The notes: generated by a model not told the origin, from the letters alone. A DNA stretch of 64,000 nt from Lathyrus oleraceus (GCF_024323335.1 NC_066581.1:36350699-36414698); one strand, 5' to 3'; shown: positions 48,351 to 60,896, counted from the first letter of the stretch. Numbers and translations: made by a program.

Positions 48351-49298
48351 AAATTTTCCCAAAAATCATTTTTTAAACCATTCAAACACTCCCTCATGTG
48401 ATAAAGAGTTATGCAACGAAAATCCATCAAATAAATCCAATTTCTCATGGTTATTTACTTCCTAATTCATCATCTACTATATATTTTTCATGAATCAACA
48501 TCATATTACAACACATCATCATACTCATCATCTCTAAATCACGAATAACGCAATCAAGGTCAAAACCTTCAAATATGAATCAATGGCATAATATCATAAA
48601 CAACATCAAAACAAAACATAAGCATATGTAGGGTGCACGAATTTTACACCAATTTCATCATACAATCAACAATTATAACACAAATATCATAATTGATATT
48701 TAAAACACCCAATCCTAAGGAGGTTAAGGGTTCCTCCATCTACTCTTTCATCACACTCGTTATTATTGAAACCAATTCCCACCATTGCCTCAATCCTTAG
48801 TAGAAATTATGGTTTTGATCCGTTCTTCCTTCCTAAAGCTCTTAAATGGAGTCCTTCCTATACGCTAGCTTTTTCCTCCTTCTCTTCTCACCAAGTTCTA
48901 ATTTTTTTTACGTAAAAACTCTTCAACATTTTACTAACCTTTTTATCATTAACCTAATCTCCCTCAATTATAATTTTCTACCATTTCCTTCACTTCACCT
49001 CTTATTTATCTTCGTTTCTTTCTTGGCTCTAATTTTATTTTAATAAAAATAATACTAATAATATTCTCCTTTAATTTTATTATTTCATTCAAATACTAAC
49101 ACTAAAACATTATTTTAATCCATTAGTTAGTTATAAATGAATCTACCAACCTCTAATTACCCTCCACACTCTCTACCTAAGGGTCACCCATCCTTATCGC
49201 CCTAAAACATCCAAATTATCACACAAATGATAATTAGATGCACATATAAAATTATAACTAATTAATAGAAATAATTTCTAGAAAAACGGGGTGTTATA

Positions 49299-49680
49299 AC
49301 TCTCCCCTACTTAATTAATTTTTGCCCTCAAAAATTACCTCAAGTGTACAGATTCAGATACGAATCCCTCATATGGATCTTCAATCTCCCAAGTTATGTT
49401 TCCACTAGCTAATTCTCCCAACACTATCTTCACCAAGGAAACCTGATAGGCTAGTCCTTATATCCTCTGCAAAATCTGGTAAGGACCGATGAAATACGGA
49501 GTGAGCTTTTCGAGACTTCAAGGCTCGACTAACACCGATTACTGGTGTAACTCTCAAAAACACGTGACTTCCACATGGAACTCAAGTTATTTCCTCTTTT
49601 TGGATCATCGTGATCTTCTGATTCGCCTGCTGAACAATCTCATGGCCCGAGCACAACAATCTCGCTTGACTCATGATCAG
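49299..49680 (-). pseudogene. Tekay-like pol C-terminal remnant and polypurine tract
   Basis: The polypurine tract TTAAGTAGGGGAGAG (minus, 49299-49313) lies next to the LTR. Upstream in element sense are traces of the post-integrase region: ALKSRK, then GNITWEIED near 49400, and IVQQANQK near 49650. These are split over frames. Confidence 0.6.
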
Positions 49681-50749
49681 TGCATTTTGATGCACATTCT
49701 TCTATAATTGTACTTAGGAATTTATCTAGTTTATTTTACTTATTTTAATATTTTATTATGTTTTTAGATTTAAGTTCATGTTTTCCTTTAATCTATTTTT
49801 GTTTGCTATTTTCAGTTTTAGCGGCTATTTGATACCTGTCGATTGTTTAGATCATAACTTGAGCTACGGGATGCCGTTTTACACGTTCTAACATGCGCTG
49901 GAAAGCTAAGAGAAAGGGATACACCTTTCATGTTGAAGCCAAAAGCTGATTCAGAGTGCAGACGTCTCAAATAATTCGTTGAAGTTTTGTACTTTAGGAA
50001 ATAATTTCTTTTGGGCCATTTGTTGGGCCAAATTTAGGTTTTCCGGCCCAGTTTGAATTATAAGTGAAACCCTTATTCTGTTTAAAAGGGCAGCCGTGGT
50101 ACTGTAGTGAAACACACATTATTCACCATAACTTTTTGTTTTTGTACGATCATGAAGAGGAACTAATCTCCTAGAGTCGATCTGCTGTAACCTAATTTCC
50201 AAGGCTTTGAGGTTTTTATTCTATCAATTTAAATTCGTTCTCTTTCAATTCTATTCTATGAAATTGCATTTGCTTAATCTGTATTTTGTGGAATGGTTTT
50301 GATTAAATTCGTATGATTGCATTCCTAACTATTAATCGCCGTTTTCTTCGCTTTGTCATTAAATTGCGTATGTAAATCGTGTTTGCTTAATTCACGATTG
50401 TATTTATCCACTTGCTTAATTCGGAATATAGGAATATAAATCTATCATATATCTATTGCACTTGTCAATCGAATTTGAATCGAATAAAGATCGAAGCCTC
50501 TTAGGGAATTGGTAGGTGAAAACCAGTGATTAGCCGGAAACCGAAAACAGTAGATTGACTTATTTTATAATCTCTTATTTTAATCACTTTTTTTGCTTTG
50601 TTTTCTAAATCGACTACTAAACATAAACCCCCCTTAAATTGATTTCATTAGGTTAAGAATAATACAAGAATCCTTGTGATATGATACTCGAGGTGTCGCT
50701 TCCCATTTACTATATTTTATTACTCGTTTTTGACCTGTGTGCGACAGCG
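49680..50749. mobile_element. Probable solo LTR or short element inside the Tekay-like integrase
   Basis: About 1.07 kb of unrelated non-coding sequence interrupts pol: the coding trace stops near 49675 and resumes near 50755 with the preceding part of the same domain. It begins GTGCATTTTGATGCACATTC and ends TGTGCGACAGCG. GATCA occurs on both sides (49675-49679 and 50750-50754), a possible 5 bp target duplication, but the ends are then not TG...CA. Family not recognised. Confidence 0.5.
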
Positions 50750-51600
50750 GATCAACTCATACCAAAAAAAAAGGAGTTATACGACCCCTACGATACAACG
50801 CATCACACGGTGTTCTCCCAATACTAGCATGGAAACTATTGTTGTAGGTACACTCAATCAACAAAAATTAGTTACTCCAAGAATTCCTTGTTCTAGCACA
50901 CAAGCCCTCGACAATCCTCTAAAGACATGATAGTTCTCTCTGTTTTACCGTCCGTTTGCGGATGATAAGCGGAACTCAACTTCATCTTAGTTCTAAACGC
51001 AACTTACAACTCTCCCAAAATCTTGATGTGAATCTCAGATCTCTATCCGGCATAATAATCTTGATGGAATATTTAGCGTTTGCATCAGACCTAACGACTT
51101 CTGATGTTCGATCTTCGATTTTTGGCAAGTCAAACACAGATAGACAAACTTAGAAACATCTTCATTCATTCCTGGCTACCAAAATAGTCTCTTTAAATCT
51201 TGATACATTTTCGTAGCACCAGGATGAATACTCAATCCACTCCAGTGGCCCTCCTCAAGAATACTCTTCTTAAGCTCGGGTACATTAGGAACACAAACTC
51301 TATCTCTGAACCTCATCACACCATTCTCATCGACTCGGAAATCACCTATATTACCTTGGTTGATTAATGTAAGATGATCTATCAAACTCAAATAAGATCT
51401 CTGATCCTCTCTGATCTCTTCAATTATACCACTCGTCAGCTTCAACATACCCAACTTCACACTGTTAGGAGTTTCTTCATACACAAAACTTATATCTCTG
51501 AATTGTTCAATTAGTTCTAAGTCTCGAACCATAAACATTGACGTATGTAAATACTTCATACTCATTGCATCATCTATAACATTAGCTTAGATGGTAACTC
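50750..51600 (-). pseudogene. Tekay-like integrase, internally deleted
   Basis: The best frame, 51176-51565, contains the His pair of the zinc-binding domain (EGHWSGLSIHPGATKMYQDL) and ends where a TGG codon has become TAG (51178-51176). CLTCQKSK with both Cys follows in another frame. Near 51060 the sequence jumps past the first catalytic Asp to a PDRDLRFTSRFW segment containing the second, then SSAYHPQTDGK-type sequence near 50940. The catalytic core is therefore incomplete. Confidence 0.75.
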
Positions 51601-52340
51601 AAATAAAAATCATAATCCTTCAGAATTCAAGTCATCTCTTCTGCCTCATTTTTAACTCTTCTGATCAAATAAATATTTCAAACTTTGTGATCACTTAACA
51701 CTTCAAATTTGGAGCCAAATAGGCACTGCCTCCAAATCTTTAACATGAATACCACTGCTTCCAACTCGAGATCATGTGTAGGGTATTTCCTTTCATGAAC
51801 TCTCAATTCTCTCGAAGTATAAGCCACAACCTAACCATTCTGCATCAACAGACCTCCCAGACCCATCTTGGAAGCATTACAATATACAACAGAGGACTCA
51901 CTTGGATTCGGAAAAATCAAAATTAGAGCAGACATCAACTTCTTCTTGATTTCTTGGAAACTCTATTCAAAATGCACATCCCAAACATAGGCTTGACCCT
52001 TTTGAGTCAACTGAGTCAATGACAATTCTAACTTCAAAAAACCCTCAATAACTTCCTGTAGTAATCGGCTAATCCAAGAAAACTCCTAATCTCAGTGACA
52101 AAATTTAGAGTCTCCCATTCTAACACAATATCTATCTTTGATGGATCCATAGCTATACCACCATTAGAAATCACATGCAAGGAAACTCACTTCTTTTAAC
52201 CAGAAATCACACTTGGATCTAGTTGCTTCTTTAATTCACCCAACTCTGAGGCAGACATCCTATAAGGAGTCATCAACACCAGACTAGTACTAGGTACTAA
52301 GTCTATAGAAAACTCCAATCCACTTTTTGGTGGAAATAAC
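51601..52340 (-). pseudogene. Tekay-like RT (fragmented) and RNaseH
   Basis: RNaseH traces include [12 protein letters not shown] and [16 protein letters not shown] near 51720-51830. An RT C-terminal part (TEIRSFLGLADYYRK, about 52040-52110) and an RT N-terminal part (LVLMTPYRMSASELGELKKQ, about 52220-52300) are present, but the catalytic middle with the YxDD box is deleted near 52190. Several stops. Confidence 0.7.
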
Positions 52341-52840
52341 TAATGTCTTCAGGAAACACTTTCAGAAATTCACACACTGCGGGAAGATCATGAGCTACTC
52401 TCTTGCCTCTGGTTTCCAACAAAGCCAACATCACAAACACTTACGCCCTATCCTTCACGGACTCTCTCACTTGCTTAGTTGATACAAGCACAAACTCTTC
52501 ACCTTCATCGAACTCAGATTCACGCTTTAGACGCAAGTCACATACATCTTCAAGAAAACATCGGGAATTACACACCATTGGCATAACACTAGCCGTCACA
52601 TTGCTTTCTACTCTCAGAGAACCAAACATCAATAATACATGATCGTTTTCCCTAAAGACATCCCAAATGGACCGACATACAGGAATCTCAAATCCATAAC
52701 ATCTTCAGTGTTAGGAATAACACAACTTCAAAATCGCTTAAGCTCTTGCAATCAGCGACACACTGCACTAGCTTATCAAAACAATTTGTAAACACTTGGT
52801 TTAAATCCAACCAATTCATTCTAATAATAGTGTTAACTTG
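52341..52840 (-). pseudogene. Tekay-like protease-to-RT linker region
   Basis: Traces include NWLDLNQVFTNCF (post-active-site protease region, about 52770-52820), FDEGEEFVLVSTKQVRES (about 52460-52510) and VCEFLKVFPEDIS just before RT. The protease active-site triad is not visible. Confidence 0.65.
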
Positions 52841-53274
52841 TTCCCAAAAAAATACAAATTGTACATATCCTTAGAGAACACACCAGGATACTCAACACAC
52901 CACTAGCTCATCTCTAGCCAAAACATTGCCTTCCCCCTCACAAGGAAGCGAACAACGAGAACACCTGGCCATCTTCCTTCAAGGATCACACCATTTTCTA
53001 ACCGACACCATCATCGAATCTGACATCTCTTCGGGTTCAGAAAAAGCAACATTCTCAAAACAATCAAACTAGCTAACACTGTACTCTCGCATGCAGCAAC
53101 ATGATGTCCAAGCTCTCTACAGTTGGAACATCCAAGAGAAACAAACGCTTCTCCCCCCACTTATTTCATTCCCAACCTGCAAATGGAAAATAAAATAAAC
53201 GTCGATAGTGTTCTCACACACATGTCGCATACTAGGGAACAAACAAATTAAACAACTTGGCTGAATGGACCAAC
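52841..53274 (-). pseudogene. Tekay-like gag 3' remnant with zinc knuckle
   Basis: CSNCRELGHHVAAC at 53130-53089 is a perfect C-x2-C-x4-H-x4-C knuckle. Nothing longer of gag can be followed, and the distance to the primer site is far too short for a complete gag, so most of gag is deleted. Confidence 0.65.
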
Positions 53275-53288
53275 TTGCTCTGATCCAA
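53275..53288 (-). other. Primer binding site of the Tekay-like element
   Basis: Minus-strand TTGGATCAGAGCAA, a one- or two-base variant of the initiator-Met site TGGTATCAGAGC, four bases from the LTR. Confidence 0.6.
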
Positions 53289-53292
53289 CTAA

Positions 53293-53696
53293 TGTAATAC
53301 CTTAAACCCCACAGATAATTTTAATGCATAATTTGATAAAAAAACACAACTACATAGGGTGTCACTCACACCAAACGTATCCTTCTCCGTAACACGGGTT
53401 ACAAAATATCACATAAGACGTGTGCTCACCTTCACTTAGGGTATCATCATAGTGGAATCATTATCAATCAATTTAAACATAATAAATACAACTCAGGATG
53501 TTAAGTCTCATAACTCCAACTTTCGTAACGTAATAACAAGAGTCGTATTGTTCAACTCCTCACAATGTTGAAATCTCATCAAAATAAAATAAATTAAAGA
53601 AAATGTTCCCAATTTGATGTTACATTGACCAGAGCAAGACCTTACTAAAGGAAACGACAAACTATAAGAAACCACTCAAAGAGCTACCTTTCACTT
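53293..53696 (-). mobile_element. 5' LTR remnant of the Tekay-like element
   Basis: About 400 bp matching the left part of the LTR at 46566. It stops after CTACCTTTCACTT where LTR C begins; the other copy continues ACTACAACAAATC. Confidence 0.75.
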
Positions 53697-54297
53697 TGTC
53701 ATACCCCAATTTTGTCTGAGTATTTCAAATTTATCCGATACATGTCCATTTGTCAAGTTTTATACTTTTTAGCCATATGCATTTTTATCGTCAAATACAA
53801 TCACCATAATCATACATATATGCATTATAGTAAAAAAGTCAACATAAAGTCAACATTTTACATGTTGAAGAAATTGACTAAAATTGCATTTTTTTCATTA
53901 TGCATATTGAAAAAATAAATTCATGATCATTTGATTTATCATCAAAATATCCATTTGAATTTTATTAATCATTTTCATGCATCATAAAATAAAAATCAAT
54001 GTTTTTAGAAGGTCCAAAATATCTCTCATTTATTACATCATTATTCCATGCATATATTACATTATTATTCCATGCATATATTACATCATTATTCACTATT
54101 TAATTAAATAAGTTTCTAGAAGGCACTCACACTCTTTACATAATTCATAAACTATCCTTTCTAGAGTATATAAATAAACCTCATTCCATTCACAAATGAC
54201 ACCACTAATCATTTTCTAGAGCATATAAGCCAAAACTTTCATCATTTTTTTCTTCATTTTATTTCAAGTCATTTATTTCTTTTTATTGAATTGGTAG

Positions 54298-54790
54298 ACT
54301 CTTATGCTTGTTCTTTATTTAATTCTATTGCATTTTTACTCTTGCGTTATTTATTTAGTACCTTAATCATCACCATTTCGTATGGAAATTCAATTGATTT
54401 TAAATCAAGAGTTGAAAAGTGTTCTTGAACCTCCATAAACAAAAGTGATTTGTTGTTGTTTAAATAACTCTTATGTTTATTCTTTATTTAATTATATTTC
54501 ATTTTTACTCATACTTTATTTATTTAGTACCTTAACCATCATCATTTTTCATGGAAACTCAATTGATTTTAAATCAAGAGTTGAAAAGTGTTCTTGAACC
54601 TCCATAAGCAAAAGTGATTTGTTATTGTTTAAATAACTCTTATGCTTGTTCTTTATTTAATTATATTGCATTTTTACTCTTGATTTATTTATTTAGTACC
54701 TTAATAATCATCATTTTGTATGGAAACTCAATTGATTTTAAAATCAAGAGTTTAAAGTGTTCTTGAACCTCCATGAACAAAAATGGTCAA
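54298..54790. repeat. About 169 bp tandem repeat, three units, in LTR C
   Basis: CTTATG(C/T)TTGTTCTTTATT starts at 54301, 54469 and 54639 (spacings 168 and 170). Each unit ends with GTTCTTGAACCTCCAT. Confidence 0.85.
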
Positions 54791-55040
54791 ATGAAAATTG
54801 ATGGTTGTTTTATATGATAAATATATTCAATAACTTCCCAACATCACCCCGAGCATGAATCCATAGTTTGTTCGTCATGAGGGTGGATAAAATGGTCAAA
54901 TCAAACAAATATATGTTGTTGCATTTTTGTAGATTTTCGAAATTTTTGTTGTTTATTTGATTATTTTGAATATACCATTGTGTTCTTGAGATCGATTAGA
55001 TAATTTTTCATTACTTATTTTCTTAATTCCGTGAAAAATT

Positions 55041-55178
55041 GAGAAAATTATGATGTTTTTACGTTTTCGTTAGAACTAATTTTCTTCTATTTTTGTTGCT
55101 ACGGAAATTGAGAAAGTTATGGTGTTTTTACGTTTTCATTAGAACTCATTTTCTTCTATTTTTGTTGTTACGGGAATA
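55041..55178. repeat. 69 bp tandem duplication in LTR C
   Basis: GAGAAA(A/G)TTATG(A/G)TGTTTTTACG starts at 55041 and 55110. The units differ by a few bases. Confidence 0.8.
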
Positions 55179-55769
55179 GTAACCAAATATGGGGTTGGAG
55201 AAGATGAAGTCTCCCTCACACATCCTAATTGATCAATGCACCCTTGTGAGACTCCCTTCTTTAGGCCTAGAGCATTTTCCTAACTACACCCCCAATTATT
55301 AGTCTGTTTTTGTCTTTCGTATATATTTTTTATTTATTATTTTCGGATTATTGCTTTATTTATTTATTTATGTTCTTTATTTTATTTCCTTTAGTTTTTT
55401 TTAATTCTTTTACCTCTTTCATTGATAGTGTGCCTCCTCCCTTTTATTATTTTTTTTTGCCTTTTTTATTGCTTTATTTTTTAGTTTATTTTATTGTATT
55501 TTTAGTTGATGCATAATTGTTAATCCAAAAAGACAAAATGACCATTAAAATTAACCTTTCAAAAATACTAAGATAAAATGTATTTGATCAACATCAAGTA
55601 TATTTTTCAAAATTCCACTAAGCTTTTTTCTTTAATAAGCACCTCATATCATTTTAAACTATTTCACAAACCATTTTCACTAATGCGATAAACCCTCGAT
55701 CAACATCGAGTTTCTTTTCCGCTTACTTGAAGTGATTAAATATTTTTGTTAATTAAACTTCGTATGAAA

Positions 55770-56065
55770 AAGGGAATGGGAGGCATTCGCCTCACTATCC
55801 CTCGAATGATTGAATGATCGACGCTCGTCATATTGCTCAATTTTTTGTCTTCTGATTAAGAGACTCTAAATAAACTTGGATAAAGGAATAGGTGGCGCAC
55901 AACTCATTATTCCTCGAATAAGCAAGTGGGAGGCGCTCGCCTCACTACCGCGGATATTCAACTTCCATATACAATTTTCAAATATCAAATTGGACAAAAA
56001 AGGAATGGGGGGCACTCACCTTACTATCCCTCGAATAATTGAACAATTGGCACGCGTCATACAGC
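55770..56065. repeat. Degenerate repeat GGAATGGGAGGC(A/G)(C/T)TCGCC in LTR C
   Basis: Words of this type followed by CTCACTATCCCTCGAAT(A/G)ATTG occur near 55773, 55885-55925 and 56002. Spacing is irregular. Confidence 0.6.
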
Positions 56066-57819
56066 TTGAACTTTCGTCGTCCCTCCTAAAATATATCCAA
56101 CCAATCAAACCTAATTTTTCTCGCCACCGTGCGATCGAAACCTTTCAAACCTAACTTCTCGTCCCCGTGCGATTAAAATCAACTAAACTTATCTTTTCTC
56201 ACCCCCTTGCAATTGAAACCCTTTTCACAAAAGAACATTGTTTATCCTTTTTTAATGCATATACAAACTAGCGCTTAAGTCTCCACCGCGAGCAAACGAG
56301 CCAATGTTTAACCCTTAGAACGTGATCTAAACACCCGTTCATTAAAAGACACCGACAAACCATAGTTCCCCGAACTACGAATGCTCTGATTTCCTTTTGA
56401 CCCTAAGATCCCTCATGCTATCTCATCATTTGCGTTGGCTTTGGGATCACACCTTGGTATCCTCCTCACCCCTTATTCATTTGGGTTTGTATTGGGAGAG
56501 ATCATCAAACACTTTTGATCGTATCATACTTTTTTTCCTTTGTTTACTAACCAAAATACCAAAAATATGTCTAGTGTTGTTTCATTTCTTTTGTAGGTAG
56601 TGTGTGCATCGATTTATGCCTTATCAAGCTCACATCTAGGGTTTGAGACCCTCGGTGCAAGAGATAAATCAAGGAAAGGTTTACAATGTTTCCAAGCATC
56701 ATATATGGATCCCCATGTTCTTTATTTATCATTTTAATCAAGAATTCGTCAAGATTTTGAAGCTTGTTTGCCTTGGAAGCCCTAATTCATCTGAGTATCT
56801 TGTGTGACTTACTCAACAAGTTTCTTCATAAATTGGTCAAAGATATCAAGGGATACTCCATTGTATATCATATCAAGCATATATTATTCTCCATGTTCCC
56901 CAAAGATGAAAAGAACTTAAAGTTTGCAAGTTGGTTCAAGGAGGTTGACTAGAAAAGTCATCTGGTTAAATATAGGGTTCCCTAGACCCTATATCCTACA
57001 ATTTGTGTCATATGAAAATTATTCCAAGAGAATAGTTATTCTTTATGACATTTTAAACAATGTTCATGTTGGCATCAAGAGCTAATTTTTCTTAGAAAGT
57101 CATGTTTATGGTGAAAGATTATAGGTCATTTTGTCGGTGCCCTAGATGAAAGGTCAACTTCAGAGAACCATAACTTGCTCAACTTTTATGATATGAAGGC
57201 CATCCAAGTTTCATGATCAATTTCAAGATGTATTATCCAACTTTGATTCTTTTAGAAATGTCAATTCTACTTTAAAAGGCATATGCCAAGAGGAAACATT
57301 ATAGGTCATTTTGGGCCATTACCGTTGAACAAGCAATTTTCCTCATGCAAGATTCAAATGGTGTCAAATTTATGAACAAATTTAATAGTAATTAAATAGC
57401 TACAACTTTGAATAAGGAACCATTTTCATTTGAAGCTCATATAAAAAGTTATTCAAGGTGGAAAAAATGATCATTTGACTTTAAAATTCACCATGATTCA
57501 AGCTCCAAATAGAAAAGTGTTCAATAGAAAATTTGTTCCCCTTCATGTTACCTTTACAAAGAGTCCAAGATCATGGCATTTTGAGAATTTTTGAAGGACT
57601 TGCACATGGGTGTAATGTATGGCCCCATTTGGATTATTTTCATGACCAACTTTCAAATACATTTGCATGGTCTCATGTTAAGCTTTCAACATCACTCATA
57701 CATGACTTTGGACCTTTTCCAATCATTTGATGGGCCTACTAGACGCCCATGCAAACATGCACATGAGAATTTCTATTTTTGGCATTTGGATGAAAGTGTG
57801 TGGAAATCAACTGAAGAGT

Positions 57820-57828
57820 CTATAAATG
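57820..57828 (+). promoter_or_regulatory. TATA box of LTR A
   Basis: CTATAAATG, at the position equivalent to 35966, and 696 bp before the stem-loop. Confidence 0.5.
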
Positions 57829-58515
57829 CAACTCATTCTGCTCAGAATCAAAGAGACCTGGCCCAAACTTTCCTCCTGCAACATTCTCACCCTCCATTGA
57901 TATGATAAACTTGAGGATTTCATTTGAAATCTAGTTTCAATTTCACTTCTATTGAGATTGAAACTCTAAGAGTCCAAACCATTTGAGCATCCATTTCATC
58001 TCCTGCCAGCTAGTGGAAGCCAACCCAAGCAAATTGAGATCCAGATCGAGCTTTATCTCTGGAAACAGAAGGTGAATTTTGTGAAACTTTCCTTCTTCAA
58101 TTCTATCTCAATTCTCCATCATTTCACTTGGTGTTTGGTTGGCTGAAGTCCTACAATGCAGGCAACACGATTGAGTTACTTTGAGGTCAAATTGAAGTAA
58201 CTCAGATCATACTCCTCAATTTTCAAATCCATGTATCCTCCAATATACTTGGAATTGGAGAAATTTGACGTCAGATTTGGGCTCCTGAGGATTTTCCTTC
58301 AAAATAATGTATTCACTATTCATTTTTATGGAAGTTGGTGGTGGACCAGTCCGGCGAGGTCCATCAGAGAAGATGACCAGAGCTAGGGCTTCGGTGGTGT
58401 GTTGTCTTCATCCCATCCATCTGATCATGTTTAAATATTTTAATCTTAGCCCTTGGTTTGAATGACCACGTTTTGCAACGCGTTGACTGAAGCACATGGT
58501 GGATTGCACACGTGT

Positions 58516-58561
58516 GACCATCAGATCTACCACCTCAATTAATGAGGGAGATCTGATGGTC
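58516..58561. other. Perfect LTR stem-loop of LTR A
   Basis: Arms GACCATCAGATCT (58516-58528) and AGATCTGATGGTC (58549-58561), 13 bp perfect, 20-nt loop containing TCAATTAATGA. The arms share almost nothing with those at 36640 yet both pair perfectly. Confidence 0.8.
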
Positions 58562-60686
58562 CTTGTTTTTTCGCTTTTTATTTTATTTTCTGATTTTTCT
58601 TTTAATCCACTTATTTTGATTAATTCATAATAAATTCATTTTTAATCCAAAAAATATGAGACTTTCACCAAAAATCTTTAAATATTTTCCTCTTCCATAT
58701 TTTGAATTAAAATTATGTTTTGGATTAATTTTGATATTTTTTGTGTATTAATTGATTTTGGACTTGTTTTTAAATATTTTAAAATACTTCTGACTTTCCA
58801 ATAATTGTGAATTTTTTTGTCTAAGGTCCTTTCACCTTGTTTGACCTGGGATAAATACCTTGGCCATTTATTTGGTGATTTGAAGGGATTTGAGGTTTTG
58901 TCCATTTTAAAATGCATTTTAATCCATTTTTAATATGATTTTAATTGATTAATTGTTTGAAAATACTGTTGAGCCATTTGATTGACTTTTTGATGTTTGA
59001 CTTTCTGTTTGACCTTGATCATGGTTGATTTGAACTTCCATTTGATCAATACTATTGAATTTAGGGGGTTGATGAAATGTACATTCCATCCCCCAAAATG
59101 AATGGATAATATTGATCAAATGAAGTTCCTCCTATTATCAATATGGGTTTCTATTTCCCCTTCCCTCTTCATCTTCATCCATATTCTTCCCCAATCCATC
59201 ATTGACCAATGAATTCTCTTCAAGTCAAATGCTAGTTGATTCATTAGTGACCTTGTGTCAAATGAATCAAGATGAGCCTGACTGAGATAGGTCTTTCCCA
59301 CTTTATTTTTTAGTGTGGTATGTTTTAGGAATTTGGTTCTTTGTACCAAGTCTCTAACATGCATTAACACTAATATCTTTATTGCCCGACCTCAGATAGT
59401 TGTGACTTCTACATATGTCCAATTCCAATTGCATAACATAGAGCTAAATTTGTCCCATAAGGCATATCATTCTTGTAAGTAAGTCTCCCATTTTTCATGC
59501 CATTGTGTGGAAACTTGACCTTTTTTCCATTCATTAGAGCTAGTGGCTTAATTATTGATTTATACAAGTTGGAGCCCTTCTCATTGATGATGTCTTGGTT
59601 CATGTATTCATACTTGTGAATAGATGGTTGAGTGTTCTCCAAAGAATGACTTAAATAATTAAACTTTTCACTAACATTTGACTAACTTATTATTAATATT
59701 TCTTTAGTTTCAAGTCATTTACTTAATGCAATTTAAATTTCAGTACCTTTATCATTCATTGTCATTTATATTTCATGCAAGATATTTATGTTTAAGTCCT
59801 TTTCACTTTGCTCATTTGAGCCATATCTTGTAGTTGTATATATTGTGTGCTTGTGACTTTGTTCTGTTTGTGGTCTTAGTACCTTAAGATAACTAATAAC
59901 AACAAAAACCCTAAAGAATATCTTGGTGGACTGTTGGACTTGATCTGAACTTTTGGACTTAGAATATGGATCTTCCCTATGCTTTGAGGACTTGGCCAAT
60001 GCCACTATTTGAGATTGAGTTATCTTTGATTGTGACTTTCATCTGATGTAAACCTTGAGTGCTCCTGGTTCATCTGTCACTTTGTCTCTGTGCTTGATTG
60101 TTATAATGTTATTATTGTTTATGTCTAATGATTGCTTCTAAGAATTTTCCAAGGAAATATTTTCATTTGGTACATTGGAAGACTGATATCTATTAGAGTG
60201 CTTTCTTGGATGTTATGGCTATCTTTATTTTACGCCTTGGTCTTCATATGGGTTTCTTGGATGTTACTTATGCTTGTTGCTTGCTCAAAAGTCCAAAGGA
60301 AATGGGTTCTATCCGACATTCTTGACTTGTGAATCGCATCTCATTGGTCAGACCTTTTCAACTCTTAACTTTTATTTTTTTGTCTAGGATAGTCCCTTCA
60401 TCTCTTCCCACTTATTTAATTTCAAATCTCTTCCTCTTTTCAAAACCTTTTTTGCTTGTGATTTCAAACTTAAACAAGTTTTAAATGAGTAGAAACTTTG
60501 GCCTTATGCCAACGAATTTTCAAACTATTTTTCTTAATCAAACTTGTAAATAAACTTAACCATATTGACTTTAATTTCAAAAAGACAAAAAGAACCAACA
60601 ACCTCATTCAAGTCTTTGGCATTTTATGCCTTTTCTTTTAAACTTTTGTTAAAATCAATTCACCAACTTCTTTGAAATTTTTACCA

Positions 60687-60695
60687 CAAACTACG
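60687..60695 (+). promoter_or_regulatory. LTR-tail motif CAAACTACG, LTR A
   Basis: A one-base variant of CGAACTACG, in the equivalent position to 38849. Confidence 0.45.
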
Positions 60696-60877
60696 GGGTT
60701 TTGATCCCTCATTTTTATGTTGGTACATAGGCATAAGACCGAAGGTCTTGTAAAACACAAAAATATAATTAATGAGTTCTTTTCTCATCCACCCACTCTA
60801 TATTTTTTATCAAATATCATTTTGACCAAAACATTTGCACACAAAAAATGGCTCCCTAAGAGTACCTAGGACACTTT

Positions 60878-60896
60878 GGGTGCTAATACCTTCCCT
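60878..60896 (+). promoter_or_regulatory. LTR-tail motif GGGTGCTAATACCTTCCCT, LTR A
   Basis: The last recognisable part of LTR A before the inverted LTR B. Confidence 0.55.

Larger units (their letters stand above)
46566..49298 (-). mobile_element. 3' LTR of the Tekay-like element (about 2.73 kb)
   Basis: Its left end (CGTAACATCCTAAATCCC) matches the 5' LTR remnant at 53293 (TGTAATACCTTAAACCCC) and the two stay colinear for about 400 bp, down to GAGCTACCTT. The right end GGGGTGTTATA meets the polypurine tract. Terminal bases are mutated. It contains a 21 bp minisatellite and a roughly 106 bp duplication. Confidence 0.8.
46566..53696 (-). mobile_element. Tekay/Del-like Ty3/gypsy element, heavily eroded
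   Basis: It reads on the minus strand: 5' LTR remnant 53293-53696, primer site 53275-53288, gag zinc knuckle 53089-53130, protease/RT/RNaseH traces, an integrase interrupted by an insert, polypurine tract 49299-49313 and 3' LTR 46566-49298. The 5' LTR is cut at 53696 by LTR C. The conserved words match the Tekay/Del group of chromoviruses; a chromodomain itself is not recognisable. Confidence 0.8.
53697..56390 (+). mobile_element. LTR C, 5' part of an LTR of unknown Ty3/gypsy family, truncated
   Basis: It starts TGTCATACCCCAATTTTG, a common gypsy LTR start, inside the Tekay-like LTR. TATA-like TATATAAATA lies at 54167-54176. CGAACTACG occurs at 56371. It stops near 56390, where sequence of the element-2 family begins about 15 bp into that LTR. 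It contains three tandem arrays and no coding frame. Confidence 0.65.

Noticed and set aside
48160..48465. Met/Arg/His-rich repeat protein, with a Cys-rich counterpart on the other strand
   Set aside because: Both arise from a 21 bp minisatellite within an LTR.
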